NCBI RefSeq assembly: GCF_001747105.1 | Contig: NZ_MDGQ01000005.1 | Span: 1,178,001 to 1,242,000, forward strand | Length of the DNA stretch: 64,000 nucleotides | Source of the DNA: Roseivirga misakiensis | Lineage (GTDB): Bacteria; Bacteroidota; Bacteroidia; Cytophagales; Cyclobacteriaceae | Reading direction: 5' to 3' | Shown: piece after piece, positions 1 to 7,915 of the stretch | Layout: the number at the start of each line of letters is the position of its first letter | Position numbering within the stretch: position 1 is the first letter of the stretch | The notes under the pieces: model-generated | The model's database searches: none | Told to the model about the DNA's origin: nothing | The model's input: only the letters and a program-made list of their open reading frames with translations | Program-made: the position numbers and the translations under genes

Positions 1-124
1 CTTCTTTATTGGCTATTGTGAATGCCACCCAGTCTCTTTTTGGTAAAGCAGGTTTCCATTCCGGATTATTTCTAACCTGCACGTAGAATACTTTTCTACT
101 ATTTACTCTGCCTATAAATTCCAT
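1..124 (-). CDS. Unknown protein, N-terminal fragment cut by window edge
   Basis: Reading the minus strand from an ATG at 122-124, the frame stays open to the left edge, giving 41 residues that begin MEFIGRVNSRKVFYVQVRNN. I do not recognise the family. It starts only 13 bases after the stop of the small gene at 138-383, and that gene in turn lies downstream of the DUF262 nuclease gene, so the three are probably one transcript. The fragment is rich in basic and aromatic residues and shows no signal peptide, consistent with a cytoplasmic protein. The rest of the gene is outside the window, so its function cannot be judged. Confidence 0.6.
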   Translation of the reverse strand, partial: MEFIGRVNSRKVFYVQVRNNPEWKPALPKRDWVAFTIANKE

Positions 125-137
125 GATGTTGAATAAT

Positions 138-383
138 CTAGTCTTTACCTTGGTCTAAAATAGAAAGTCTACTTCTTACTTCAAGGGCATATCGAATTCG
201 TAGTTGATCTGAAGAGTTGTTTGGTAACCAAAATGTTCCTGTTTTGGAAAAAGGATAGGTCAGTCTTTGAAACCTGTTAAGTTTAAACTGTTCTATCTCA
301 AGTTGAGAAAGAATTTCGGCTGTTTTAAGTTGAATTTCGTTTTGAGAACTTTCTTCAATACCAATGATGATCTTATCAGTCAA
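138..383 (-). CDS. Small unknown protein downstream of DUF262 nuclease
   Basis: An 81-residue protein if the TTG at 381-383 is used. The frame is open further upstream to a stop at 492-494 and contains no ATG or GTG there; the extra stretch reads like real protein (amphipathic, rich in Asn, Gln, Leu and Ile), so the true start may be another non-standard codon, for example CTG at 486-488, or the gene may have lost its 5' end. No domain is recognised and there is no signal peptide or membrane segment. It lies between the DUF262-DUF1524 gene and the truncated gene at the left edge, all on the minus strand, so it may be an accessory subunit of that locus. Confidence 0.5.
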   Translation of the reverse strand: MTDKIIIGIEESSQNEIQLKTAEILSQLEIEQFKLNRFQRLTYPFSKTGTFWLPNNSSDQLRIRYALEVRSRLSILDQGKD

Positions 384-540
384 TTCAATTAACTGATTGA
401 AATTAAATTCGCTCGAATCCCCTTGAATGATTAACTGAGACAGTTCGCTTGCCTGATTAATTGCTATATGTAGGTCTTGAGTATTCAGTAGTTATGAATG
501 ATAAAGAGTGTGAAAGTTATGCACATTGCTACCAGGCTTT

Positions 541-2277
541 TTACTCCTTCCATCTCTTTATCACCCATGAAGCTAGTATTTCAGCACGGTCGATAATTGT
601 TTGTTCACCCCATTCTTCCCATTTCTCCGCTATGTCTCTTGCTGTAATAAACATTGATTCTTTCTTGAACCTTATTCTCTTTTTCGAATAGATGTCTCTT
701 TGAACATTCTTATTAAGTTCGCCAGAAAGAGGTATCAAATTGGACAAAGTATCTTTTAATTCAGAGTGCCTTTCTTTAGTGATAATTTTAGACCATTTAT
801 CTCCTTCTATCCAGGAGTTCGGCATTATATGTTCCATTGTAAATTCATCAGAGGGCGTATCTCCTTCGATTGATTTATCAAACTCTCTTAATAAGTATGG
901 TGTAATTCGAGCTTTATAAAGTGCCCTAGTTTTAACTGCATTTATTACCTCCTTATTATTTGGGTATTGAATAGTAGAACGATTAAGTATTTCTAATTTT
1001 AAATTATCTACTGATGGATTAGATTCAATTTCATTCCAAACTCCTTTGAAAATTGCATGTAAGCCAGTTGGTTCGTATCCAAGGATTGCTCTTCTAACTA
1101 AAAAGGATTCCAAAAAATCAAGAAGTTTAATTCCTTTTTTCAAGCTAAGATTACTTGCCTGAATCTCGTAAATAATTTTCATAACGAAAGGATAGGTTGC
1201 CGAGGGAACTCTTATTGCATGTAGGTTCTTTATTTGTTGGTTTAATTTAATTGATTCGTATGACGGATTACCTAAAACTATATCTAAATAAGTCTTTTGA
1301 TAAGGTTTCATTTGGCTAATAATTTCACCTGGGTTCAAGTCTTTCCATATTACTCTTAATTCAGAAAAAAGCTCTGATTTTTTTACTGATGAGTTGTAGA
1401 TAAGAGTGTAAGGGAAAAAGAATCCGTCTTCCCTTTCTTCAAACTGTGCTTCAAATGGTCTCCATTCCGTTTCGTATGTATTTAGTGATTCTTCAGGGTT
1501 TTGACTGATTCTAGAAAATATTTCATTTCTAACTAAATCTACTGTTCCAACCTTAACACCTCTAAAATTTAATCTTTCAAAAATCTTGGTAGCAACAACG
1601 GCATCAGTCAATTTCAGATGTACAAATGTTAAGTCACGAGTGATAATACTCAATGTTTCTTGGAGATATTCAATAACAGCTTGAGGCTCCGAAGGGGACG
1701 TCTTTTTCAACCACGCTATTATTCGTGAATATTGTTTAGTAAGATTACCAGAGCTATTTCCAGAAGGCAATGGAGGTATCGGAGGGTTTTCTTTTAATGT
1801 GTCTTGTAAATGCTCAGGTGTGTTTATTCTATCCCAAATAGCTCTAAACTGACTTCTATCTTTAAACGATGGTACTAGCCTCGTATTTACATTCAAACCT
1901 CTTCGTTGTGGAAGTAAAAGGAACTCTTGAATTATTTCGGATGCAGCTTCCTTATCGTAAAAATGAATTCGTTCTGCAATGGCCAGCATGAAAATGTATA
2001 ATGTTAGCAATCTTTGTTGTCCATCAACTATGTCTAAAGACCGTAGTCTACCGGTGATTTTAGAATCTCTTGGCCTTTCGTAAGCCACAACAGCTCCTAA
2101 AAACTGGGAGTTTTCGATAGAATCTTTAATCAACTGGAGATCATGAATTAAGAAATCAAATTCTTTTTGTTTCCAAACGTAAGGACGCTGAAATATTGGA
2201 ATATGTATTTGGTCAGCATCTCGGAATAAATCTTCTATGCATTGTTCGTCTTGACTATCTGTGATCCAATTTTTCAT
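541..2277 (-). CDS. DUF262 and DUF1524 domain nuclease (GmrSD/SspE-like)
   Basis: A 578-residue protein. The N-terminal DUF262 (ParB-fold NTPase-like) domain shows IPIFQRPYVW at 26-35 and the DGQQR signature at 85-89. The C-terminal DUF1524 domain carries the His-Me-finger nuclease motif EHIMP at about 482-486, with the partner Asn/Leu-rich helix following. This order is that of GmrSD type IV restriction enzymes and of SspE, which cut modified or phosphorothioated phage DNA using nucleotide. No DNA-modification gene (dnd/ssp) is seen within the window, so it is more likely a stand-alone type IV-like enzyme or a system with the two small genes downstream. Start is the ATG at 2275-2277, close to a 313-base gap shared with the divergent sigma factor gene. 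Confidence 0.85.
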   Translation of the reverse strand: MKNWITDSQDEQCIEDLFRDADQIHIPIFQRPYVWKQKEFDFLIHDLQLIKDSIENSQFLGAVVAYERPRDSKITGRLRSLDIVDGQQRLLTLYIFMLAIAERIHFYDKEAASEIIQEFLLLPQRRGLNVNTRLVPSFKDRSQFRAIWDRINTPEHLQDTLKENPPIPPLPSGNSSGNLTKQYSRIIAWLKKTSPSEPQAVIEYLQETLSIITRDLTFVHLKLTDAVVATKIFERLNFRGVKVGTVDLVRNEIFSRISQNPEESLNTYETEWRPFEAQFEEREDGFFFPYTLIYNSSVKKSELFSELRVIWKDLNPGEIISQMKPYQKTYLDIVLGNPSYESIKLNQQIKNLHAIRVPSATYPFVMKIIYEIQASNLSLKKGIKLLDFLESFLVRRAILGYEPTGLHAIFKGVWNEIESNPSVDNLKLEILNRSTIQYPNNKEVINAVKTRALYKARITPYLLREFDKSIEGDTPSDEFTMEHIMPNSWIEGDKWSKIITKERHSELKDTLSNLIPLSGELNKNVQRDIYSKKRIRFKKESMFITARDIAEKWEEWGEQTIIDRAEILASWVIKRWKE

Positions 2278-2590
2278 TTAGACTTTTTTAAAGATTTGTA
2301 ACATTATATTTCGATCATTTAGACAAAAAATCGGTATTTCACCAGCAGATCTAGACCCACCGTCAGCACATTTTTTTCTTTTACAAAAGCACAGAGAATC
2401 AATTAGGCTATGTATTTATCTTTCTTTAAGAAAAGAAAATATCGGTATAATCACAAGTGACTGAGTCCAATAGGTAAGGTCGGGTGATAGGAGGTAAGGA
2501 ACTCATCCGAAACCCTATGGTTAGCCTCATTGCTAACTAATTCCCTTCCATCTTTCCATAGAAAATGATTAATCCGTACTTTTCGACGTC
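2278..2590. other. Divergent intergenic region, DUF262 gene / ECF sigma gene
   Basis: No gene is seen in these 313 bases. The stretch must hold both divergent promoters. One clear structure is an inverted repeat GTTAGC-6-GCTAAC at 2520-2537, about 55 bases before the sigma factor start, which could be an operator or a leader hairpin. I could not find a convincing TAnnTTTG box with a matched upstream TTTG; a near match (TATCTTTC) lies around 2416-2424. Confidence 0.4.
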
Positions 2591-3109
2591 ATGGAAAAAT
2601 CTGTTTGTCAAGAGGAGACCTATAATGCCTTATACCATGAGCATTTTCAGTCAGTCCGAAACTATGTCTACTACAAATGTGGTGATATGGATCAGGCACA
2701 GGACATTGCACAAGAAAGTTTTATCAGACTATGGCAAAAGTGCGCCGAGGTCATCTTTGAAAAGGTAACCGGTTTTGTCCATACGGTTGCCAATCGATTA
2801 TTTCTAGATAAAGTAAGATCGGATAAGGTTTCCCTCAAATTCGAGAAAAACCAATTGCCACAACAGAATACGGAAGACCCTTTCCACCAGTTAAGAACCA
2901 AAGAATTTCAAAACCAGATAGAGCAAGCCATTTCAGAATTACCAGAAGGCCAGCGCGAAGTGTTTTTATTGAATAGGGTAGATAAACATACTTATAAAGA
3001 GATAGCCGCTATGCTAGGGGTAAGCCAAACCGCAATAGAAAAGCGCATGACAAAGGCATTGATCAAGCTAAAAGACAAGATCGAAGAATTTAAAAGTTAT
3101 AATATTTAA
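2591..3109 (+). CDS. RNA polymerase ECF sigma factor, FecI-like
   Basis: A 172-residue sigma-70 family ECF factor. Region 2 occupies about residues 12-80 (EHFQSVRNYVYYKCGDMDQA, then an AQDIAQESFIRLW-type helix) and region 4 about 108-160, with the helix-turn-helix around YKEIAAMLGVSQTAIEKR. It is followed at 43 bases by a FecR-type anti-sigma gene and then a TonB receptor with an STN signalling domain, the classic iron-citrate-style cell-surface signalling set. It should therefore direct transcription of the receptor when the outer-membrane receptor is engaged. The ATG at 2591 gives the proper N-terminus; an overlapping out-of-frame ORF starting at 2565 is ignored. Confidence 0.93.
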   Translation: MEKSVCQEETYNALYHEHFQSVRNYVYYKCGDMDQAQDIAQESFIRLWQKCAEVIFEKVTGFVHTVANRLFLDKVRSDKVSLKFEKNQLPQQNTEDPFHQLRTKEFQNQIEQAISELPEGQREVFLLNRVDKHTYKEIAAMLGVSQTAIEKRMTKALIKLKDKIEEFKSYNI

Positions 3110-3152
3110 GAAGGGGGTTGGGTAAACTAACTGCCCCCTCGTTTTATAAGCA

Positions 3153-4067
3153 GTGAGCAAGCAACTTGAAAATAAAGAATTTATTGCCCGATGGCTGAGC
3201 GGCGACTTGAGCGAGGAAGAGAAAGCATCCGTCAATGATACTGAACTCCAAGATCTCAAGGCGGTTTTGGATGATATCGATACCTGGTCTCTTCCAGAGG
3301 TAGATACCCACGAAAGTCTCAAGGCCCTTAAGGGTCAGTTGGCACCGCCAAAGCCAGCGGCTAAAGTGATCAGCTTTAGACCGTTGCTTCGTTATGCTGC
3401 TACTATCGCTCTCATTGCCGCCGCATGGTTTATCTACGATGCTACCACAAACGATGGTATGGTTAATCTTAAAACAGGCTTGGCGGCTACTTTGGCCCAT
3501 GAGCTACCTGATGGTTCTGATATCACCCTAGGGGCCGTTACCGAGGTAAATTATTCGGAAGAATCTTGGAATGAGGCACGGACCTTAGATCTTAACGGTC
3601 AGGCCTACTTCGATGTAGAAAAAGGCGCCACATTTACCGTTGAAACACCATTAGGCAATGTTCGCGTACTGGGTACACAATTCGATGTACAGAATTTAGA
3701 TGATTTGTTCGCCGTCAACTGTTTTGAGGGAAGTGTCGCAGTTACCTTCAACGCGCAGCAGGAAATACTTAAGCCGGGTCAGGGACTCGTGTTTGAAGCA
3801 GGTGCATTGAAAAAAGTTGAATTCACCGAGAGTTCCCCTGTCTGGTCCTCGGGCATCAGCGTTTACGATGGGGCCAATTTAGAAGCCGTCGTTCAAGACC
3901 TAAAACGATACTACAATGTAACGTTGGAGCTACCGCAGGAACTTACCGATAAACCATTCAATGGATCATTCTATCACAACAGCTTAGAGGGAGCATTACA
4001 ATCTATTTTCATCCCATTAGAGATAGACTATGTTTTAAGTGAAGACGGAAAAGTTATCTTTAAGTAA
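3153..4067 (+). CDS. FecR family anti-sigma factor
   Basis: A 304-residue inner-membrane protein starting with GTG at 3153. A cytoplasmic sigma-binding segment (about 1-75, including the FIARWLSGDLSEEE-type helix) precedes one transmembrane helix at about 78-96. The periplasmic FecR domain follows (about 105-210, with typical LPDGSDITLGAVTEVNYSE and GTQFDVQNL patterns), then a C-terminal domain (about 235-304) like the DUF4974 region of Bacteroidota FecR proteins. It relays the signal from the STN domain of the receptor encoded next to the sigma factor encoded just upstream. The 3' end overlaps the reading frame of the receptor if that gene starts at its upstream GTG. Confidence 0.93.
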   Translation: MSKQLENKEFIARWLSGDLSEEEKASVNDTELQDLKAVLDDIDTWSLPEVDTHESLKALKGQLAPPKPAAKVISFRPLLRYAATIALIAAAWFIYDATTNDGMVNLKTGLAATLAHELPDGSDITLGAVTEVNYSEESWNEARTLDLNGQAYFDVEKGATFTVETPLGNVRVLGTQFDVQNLDDLFAVNCFEGSVAVTFNAQQEILKPGQGLVFEAGALKKVEFTESSPVWSSGISVYDGANLEAVVQDLKRYYNVTLELPQELTDKPFNGSFYHNSLEGALQSIFIPLEIDYVLSEDGKVIFK

Positions 4068-4086
4068 AATTCTGTTTACACCGGGC

Positions 4087-6633
4087 ATGGCGAGTAAAAC
4101 AAGGCTAATTGTCATTTTTTTGGTAGTGTTTGGGTTTAGTTTTTTGCCCCTAAGAACACATGCACAATCTGAAAAGCCCTTGACGGGCGTGTTAAAGTCC
4201 CTAGAAACAAAGCATGGCGTAGTCTTTTCTTTCAACCCCAAGCTTATCGCTACATTAAAGGTTTCACTGGCCGATCGTGATCAAACACTCGAAGCAGTTT
4301 TAGAAGCTATTAGTGCGGCATTGCCTTTGAAGTTCGAAAGGAGTGGAGAAAAAGGAGTTCTGGTCATTCCCGTGCGTTCCACCCTCACATTTACAGTGCA
4401 CGATGCCGATGGTGAAATTCCACTAGACCTGGTTTACGTACAAGTAAATAGTGAGCAGCCAAAATACTTACTCAGAAAAGAAGGCACCTTTCAGTTAGGA
4501 CAAACTTTCCCGGCAGATTCGCTCATGATTAACTCCTCCTTCTATCAATCCTACAAAACAACGGTAGCCCAAGTAGCTGCTATGGGCGGAAAAGTGAAAT
4601 TGACGTCAGATACTACCGATTTGGGGGACGTAATGGTACTTTCATACCTCACGAATGGTGTCAACTCAGTGTTAGGCGACCATAGAATCGAAGTGGACAT
4701 GTCTCAGCTTAGTTTAATAGCTGGGGAAACAGACGGTGATATCTTTCAAGTCCTACAAGCTATTCCGGGTATCCGATCACCTAACGGAAAACCGGGAAGC
4801 CTTAACCTAAGAGGTGCCCCATTCGATCAGAACCTACTCTTGTTCGATAACATACCTATTTATCACTCGGGTCACTTTTTTGGTACATTTTCCCCCTATA
4901 ATCCTGCTATTGTCGATAAAGTAAGCGTATACCGAGGAGGACTTCCAGTAGATCGAGGAGGACGTGTTGGTGGAGTGATAGATATTCGATCTATGGCGCA
5001 AGTACCTGACTCACTATCAGGCGGGCTTATGCTCAATACCGTATCGACAGGCTTTGAAATAAAAGCCCCGATTGTTAAGAATAAACTGGCGCTAATGCTT
5101 TCCGCCCGATCGAAACTGCCCGGCGATAATTTGCCGCCCAAATTAGATGCTTATTATGATCTTAACTTTCAGGGAAGTCGAATTGCCACCACATCGCTTC
5201 AAGGACCGCTGGATTTAAGAAATTTAAACGTTGGATTTAGCGATTTGAATGGTAAGCTACTATTCGAACCGAACGCCAACCATAGTTTCAACCTAAGTTT
5301 TCTGAATATCGATAATGATTTCGGTTACGACCTAGTGACAACCAATAGGTCCGTAGTGGAAACTGAAACCAATACCCTCGACAACTGGGGGCTTACTTTC
5401 GAGTGGAAAGGCCAACTGTCAGATCGGCTGAAAGTGAGGTCTAGGTATACCTCATCTTCTTTTCGGCTAAATGAGACCAGAAATGAGTTCCAACAAGGTA
5501 GACCGACGCCAAGCTCCATTCAATTTGTGAAAAATGGTATTGATGATCGTCGGGCAGATGTAAGCCTAAACTATAAGGTAAATGCTAGCACAGACATCGA
5601 TTTGGGATACGAGTACTCTCATCACGAAGTCACTTTTAACGATCGGATAGAGGGAGATGACCCGCAAGAAATTGATAAAAGAAACGGATCGGGAGATATT
5701 AATTCTGTCTATTTCAGTCTAAATAACCAGTTTAACCAAAAGCTCATTGTGAACGCAGGACTGCGTATGAATTATTTCTCCATGGATAATCAGCAGTTTC
5801 TAGCCCCAAGAATATTTCTGACCTATTTGGTCTCTAAATCATTCTTCCTAAAAGGATCGGCCAGCGGCTCTTACCAATACGTAAGGCAAAACTTTGCCGA
5901 CGATTTCGACGATTTCAGAATCGAGAACCAATTCTGGACCTTGGCCGATGAAAACGTACCAGCCCTTACGGGTACCCTCTACATGCTAGGTGGTTTGGTC
6001 GATCACGGAAGCTGGCTATTTGATCTGGAATTATATTCCAAAGAAGTACAAAATGTGCTCCGTCCTTCAGGCAATGGCATTGAAAACTCCCTGGGAGATT
6101 TGTATGTGACAGGTCTGGATTTACTCGTCAAAAAGCGATGGTCTGGACTGGAAACTTGGGTGAGTTATTCGCTCAGTCATGCCGAAGAGTCTTTTGTAAC
6201 TGAAAGAAATCCACCAGGGCAGCGTGAACCTAATCGACTAAGGCAAGATGCATTTTTCGACCAAAGACATGTGCTAAGTGTAAAAATGATCGCCCCGATA
6301 AATCGTTGGAATTTATCAATTTCATGGTCGCTGATGTCGGGGTTACCAGTCTATCTGGCAGACTCGGATGATATTCGGGACGATCAGGAATTCAGAGATT
6401 ACAATGTCAGATTCAGCGGCAATTTCCCAGTGCAACATCAACTAGATCTTTCCGCTTCCTACCGTTTTACAAAACCATCGGCCAAATGGAAGGGCGTTTT
6501 GGGTGTGTCCATCCTTAACCTATACGATAGGCAAAATATCATCAATGCATTTCAAGAAAATGTCGATGTTTTTAATCCAATACGCTATGGTATAGGCTTA
6601 ACGCCAAATGTACAATTGCGTGTGAGCTTTTGA
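4087..6633 (+). CDS. TonB-dependent receptor with STN signalling domain (FecA-like)
   Basis: An 848-residue outer-membrane receptor. The signal peptide is at 1-27 when read from the ATG at 4087 (MASKTRLIVIFLVVFGF..., cleaved after THA). An in-frame GTG at 4039 would add 16 residues and overlap fecR by 29 bases, but gives a worse signal peptide. An STN domain (about 30-95) follows, then a carboxypeptidase-regulatory-like stretch, a TonB plug (about 205-310, with the SLNLRGAPFDQNLLLFDNIP motif region) and a long beta-barrel ending in Phe, as expected for BAM-inserted barrels. No SusD-like gene follows, so this resembles FecA-type signalling receptors rather than SusCD glycan importers. The ligand cannot be told from sequence. 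Confidence 0.92.
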   Translation: MASKTRLIVIFLVVFGFSFLPLRTHAQSEKPLTGVLKSLETKHGVVFSFNPKLIATLKVSLADRDQTLEAVLEAISAALPLKFERSGEKGVLVIPVRSTLTFTVHDADGEIPLDLVYVQVNSEQPKYLLRKEGTFQLGQTFPADSLMINSSFYQSYKTTVAQVAAMGGKVKLTSDTTDLGDVMVLSYLTNGVNSVLGDHRIEVDMSQLSLIAGETDGDIFQVLQAIPGIRSPNGKPGSLNLRGAPFDQNLLLFDNIPIYHSGHFFGTFSPYNPAIVDKVSVYRGGLPVDRGGRVGGVIDIRSMAQVPDSLSGGLMLNTVSTGFEIKAPIVKNKLALMLSARSKLPGDNLPPKLDAYYDLNFQGSRIATTSLQGPLDLRNLNVGFSDLNGKLLFEPNANHSFNLSFLNIDNDFGYDLVTTNRSVVETETNTLDNWGLTFEWKGQLSDRLKVRSRYTSSSFRLNETRNEFQQGRPTPSSIQFVKNGIDDRRADVSLNYKVNASTDIDLGYEYSHHEVTFNDRIEGDDPQEIDKRNGSGDINSVYFSLNNQFNQKLIVNAGLRMNYFSMDNQQFLAPRIFLTYLVSKSFFLKGSASGSYQYVRQNFADDFDDFRIENQFWTLADENVPALTGTLYMLGGLVDHGSWLFDLELYSKEVQNVLRPSGNGIENSLGDLYVTGLDLLVKKRWSGLETWVSYSLSHAEESFVTERNPPGQREPNRLRQDAFFDQRHVLSVKMIAPINRWNLSISWSLMSGLPVYLADSDDIRDDQEFRDYNVRFSGNFPVQHQLDLSASYRFTKPSAKWKGVLGVSILNLYDRQNIINAFQENVDVFNPIRYGIGLTPNVQLRVSF

Positions 6634-6704
6634 GCTAGCTGATAGCACTGGAATAAAGTTCTTTCCATAATTTCTTATCTTCCTACACCAACCAACCCAA
6701 AACC

Positions 6705-7823
6705 ATGGATAGAAGAGAATGGATGAAACGCGGTGGAGCCTTTGGCGCTTTGTCGCTACTAGGCAGCCAAAGCCTAATTTCCACGTTAACAGCAGCCGAG
6801 AAAGAGCGTTTTAACCCGAGGGCTCTAGACTTTCCGGTACAATTAAACTTCAATGAAAACCCTTTTGGCCCGTCTAAGAAAGTCAGAGATGCGATGATTG
6901 AAGGTTTCGATATCGGCTGTCGTTATCCCGATCCATATGCAAAGGAGTTAATGGATATGATTGTGGAGAAAGAAGGCGTCCCCGAAGACCATATTGTCAT
7001 CACAGGTGGTTCCACCGAAGGCTTAAAAGTCACGGGACTAACTTTTGCGCATGGTGGTGGAGAAATCATCGCCGCCCGCCCGACCTTCTTAGCCATGATG
7101 ACCTACGCCAAACAGTGGGGTGCCACGGTTAATTGGGTAGACCTAGATGATCAGCTTACCCATAATGTGGACGAGATGGAAAAGCGTATTTCATCGAAAA
7201 CGAAACTCATCTTTCTCTGTAACCCCAATAACCCAACGTCAACTTTGCTTTCGAAGGAAAAACTGACCGATTTCTGTTCGTCAGCTTCAAAAAAGACAAT
7301 TGTTTTTAGCGACGAAGCCTACTATGACTTTATAGAAGATAAAGATTACCCATCTATGGTGTCGTTGGTCAAAAAAGGTGAAAATGTGATAGTTTCTCGC
7401 ACCTTCTCAAAAGTTTATGGTTTGGCAGGGCTTAGAATTGGCTATTTGATCGCAAAACCCGAGCTAGCGAATAAAATCAGAGAAAATGTGGTCGCTTATA
7501 CCAATATTATTGCCTTAAAAGCCGCAGCAGCGGCCATGAAAGACAAAGAATTCTACGAATTCAGCCTCGATAAAGTAAAAGAGGGTAAGCAGATTATGTA
7601 CGGAGCCATGGATACACTAGGGCTAGAATACGTAAAGTCGAGCACTAACTTTATTTTCTTCAAAACTGGCCGACCCATTGAGACTTTCAATAAGCAAATG
7701 CTCGACGAAGGCGTTTTAGTAGGCAGAGCATTTCCACCTTACACCGATTGGTGCCGCATTAGCACAGGTACCATTGAAGAAGTACTCTTCTTTGCCCAAA
7801 AGTTGAAGCGCGTATTAGGTTAA
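6705..7823 (+). CDS. HisC-like PLP aminotransferase with Tat-type signal
   Basis: A 372-residue class I/II aminotransferase resembling histidinol-phosphate aminotransferase. PLP-site features are visible: NPNNPT at 173-178, DEAYYDF at 203-209, the Schiff-base Lys236 in SRTFSKVYG, and the phosphate/carboxylate Arg in GLRIGY near 243. The N-terminus MDRREWMKRGGAFGALSLLG has a twin-arginine and a hydrophobic stretch, suggesting Tat export, although true HisC enzymes are cytoplasmic. No other histidine biosynthesis gene is nearby. It starts 71 bases after the receptor gene and precedes an exported dehydrogenase by 92 bases. The substrate is unknown; a periplasmic amino-acid or amino-sugar role is possible. 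Confidence 0.88.
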   Translation: MDRREWMKRGGAFGALSLLGSQSLISTLTAAEKERFNPRALDFPVQLNFNENPFGPSKKVRDAMIEGFDIGCRYPDPYAKELMDMIVEKEGVPEDHIVITGGSTEGLKVTGLTFAHGGGEIIAARPTFLAMMTYAKQWGATVNWVDLDDQLTHNVDEMEKRISSKTKLIFLCNPNNPTSTLLSKEKLTDFCSSASKKTIVFSDEAYYDFIEDKDYPSMVSLVKKGENVIVSRTFSKVYGLAGLRIGYLIAKPELANKIRENVVAYTNIIALKAAAAAMKDKEFYEFSLDKVKEGKQIMYGAMDTLGLEYVKSSTNFIFFKTGRPIETFNKQMLDEGVLVGRAFPPYTDWCRISTGTIEEVLFFAQKLKRVLG

Positions 7824-7915
7824 GGCGCTTATCCATATCCATTGAACAGAATGGCACTGTTTGTTTACAGAAGTCATTCTTTGTAAGTTCAAGAGACCTT
7901 TAACTAAGTCTTTTC

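Noticed and set aside
461-691. 76-residue plus-strand frame
   Set aside because: It overlaps the 3' end of the DUF262 gene on the opposite strand, which has clear domain motifs.
2565-2768. 67-residue frame overlapping the sigma factor
   Set aside because: Out of frame with the well-supported ECF sigma gene starting at 2591; no protein-like pattern.
4087-6633. SusC-type receptor
   Set aside because: No SusD-like lipoprotein follows and an STN domain with FecI/FecR neighbours indicates a FecA-type signalling receptor.
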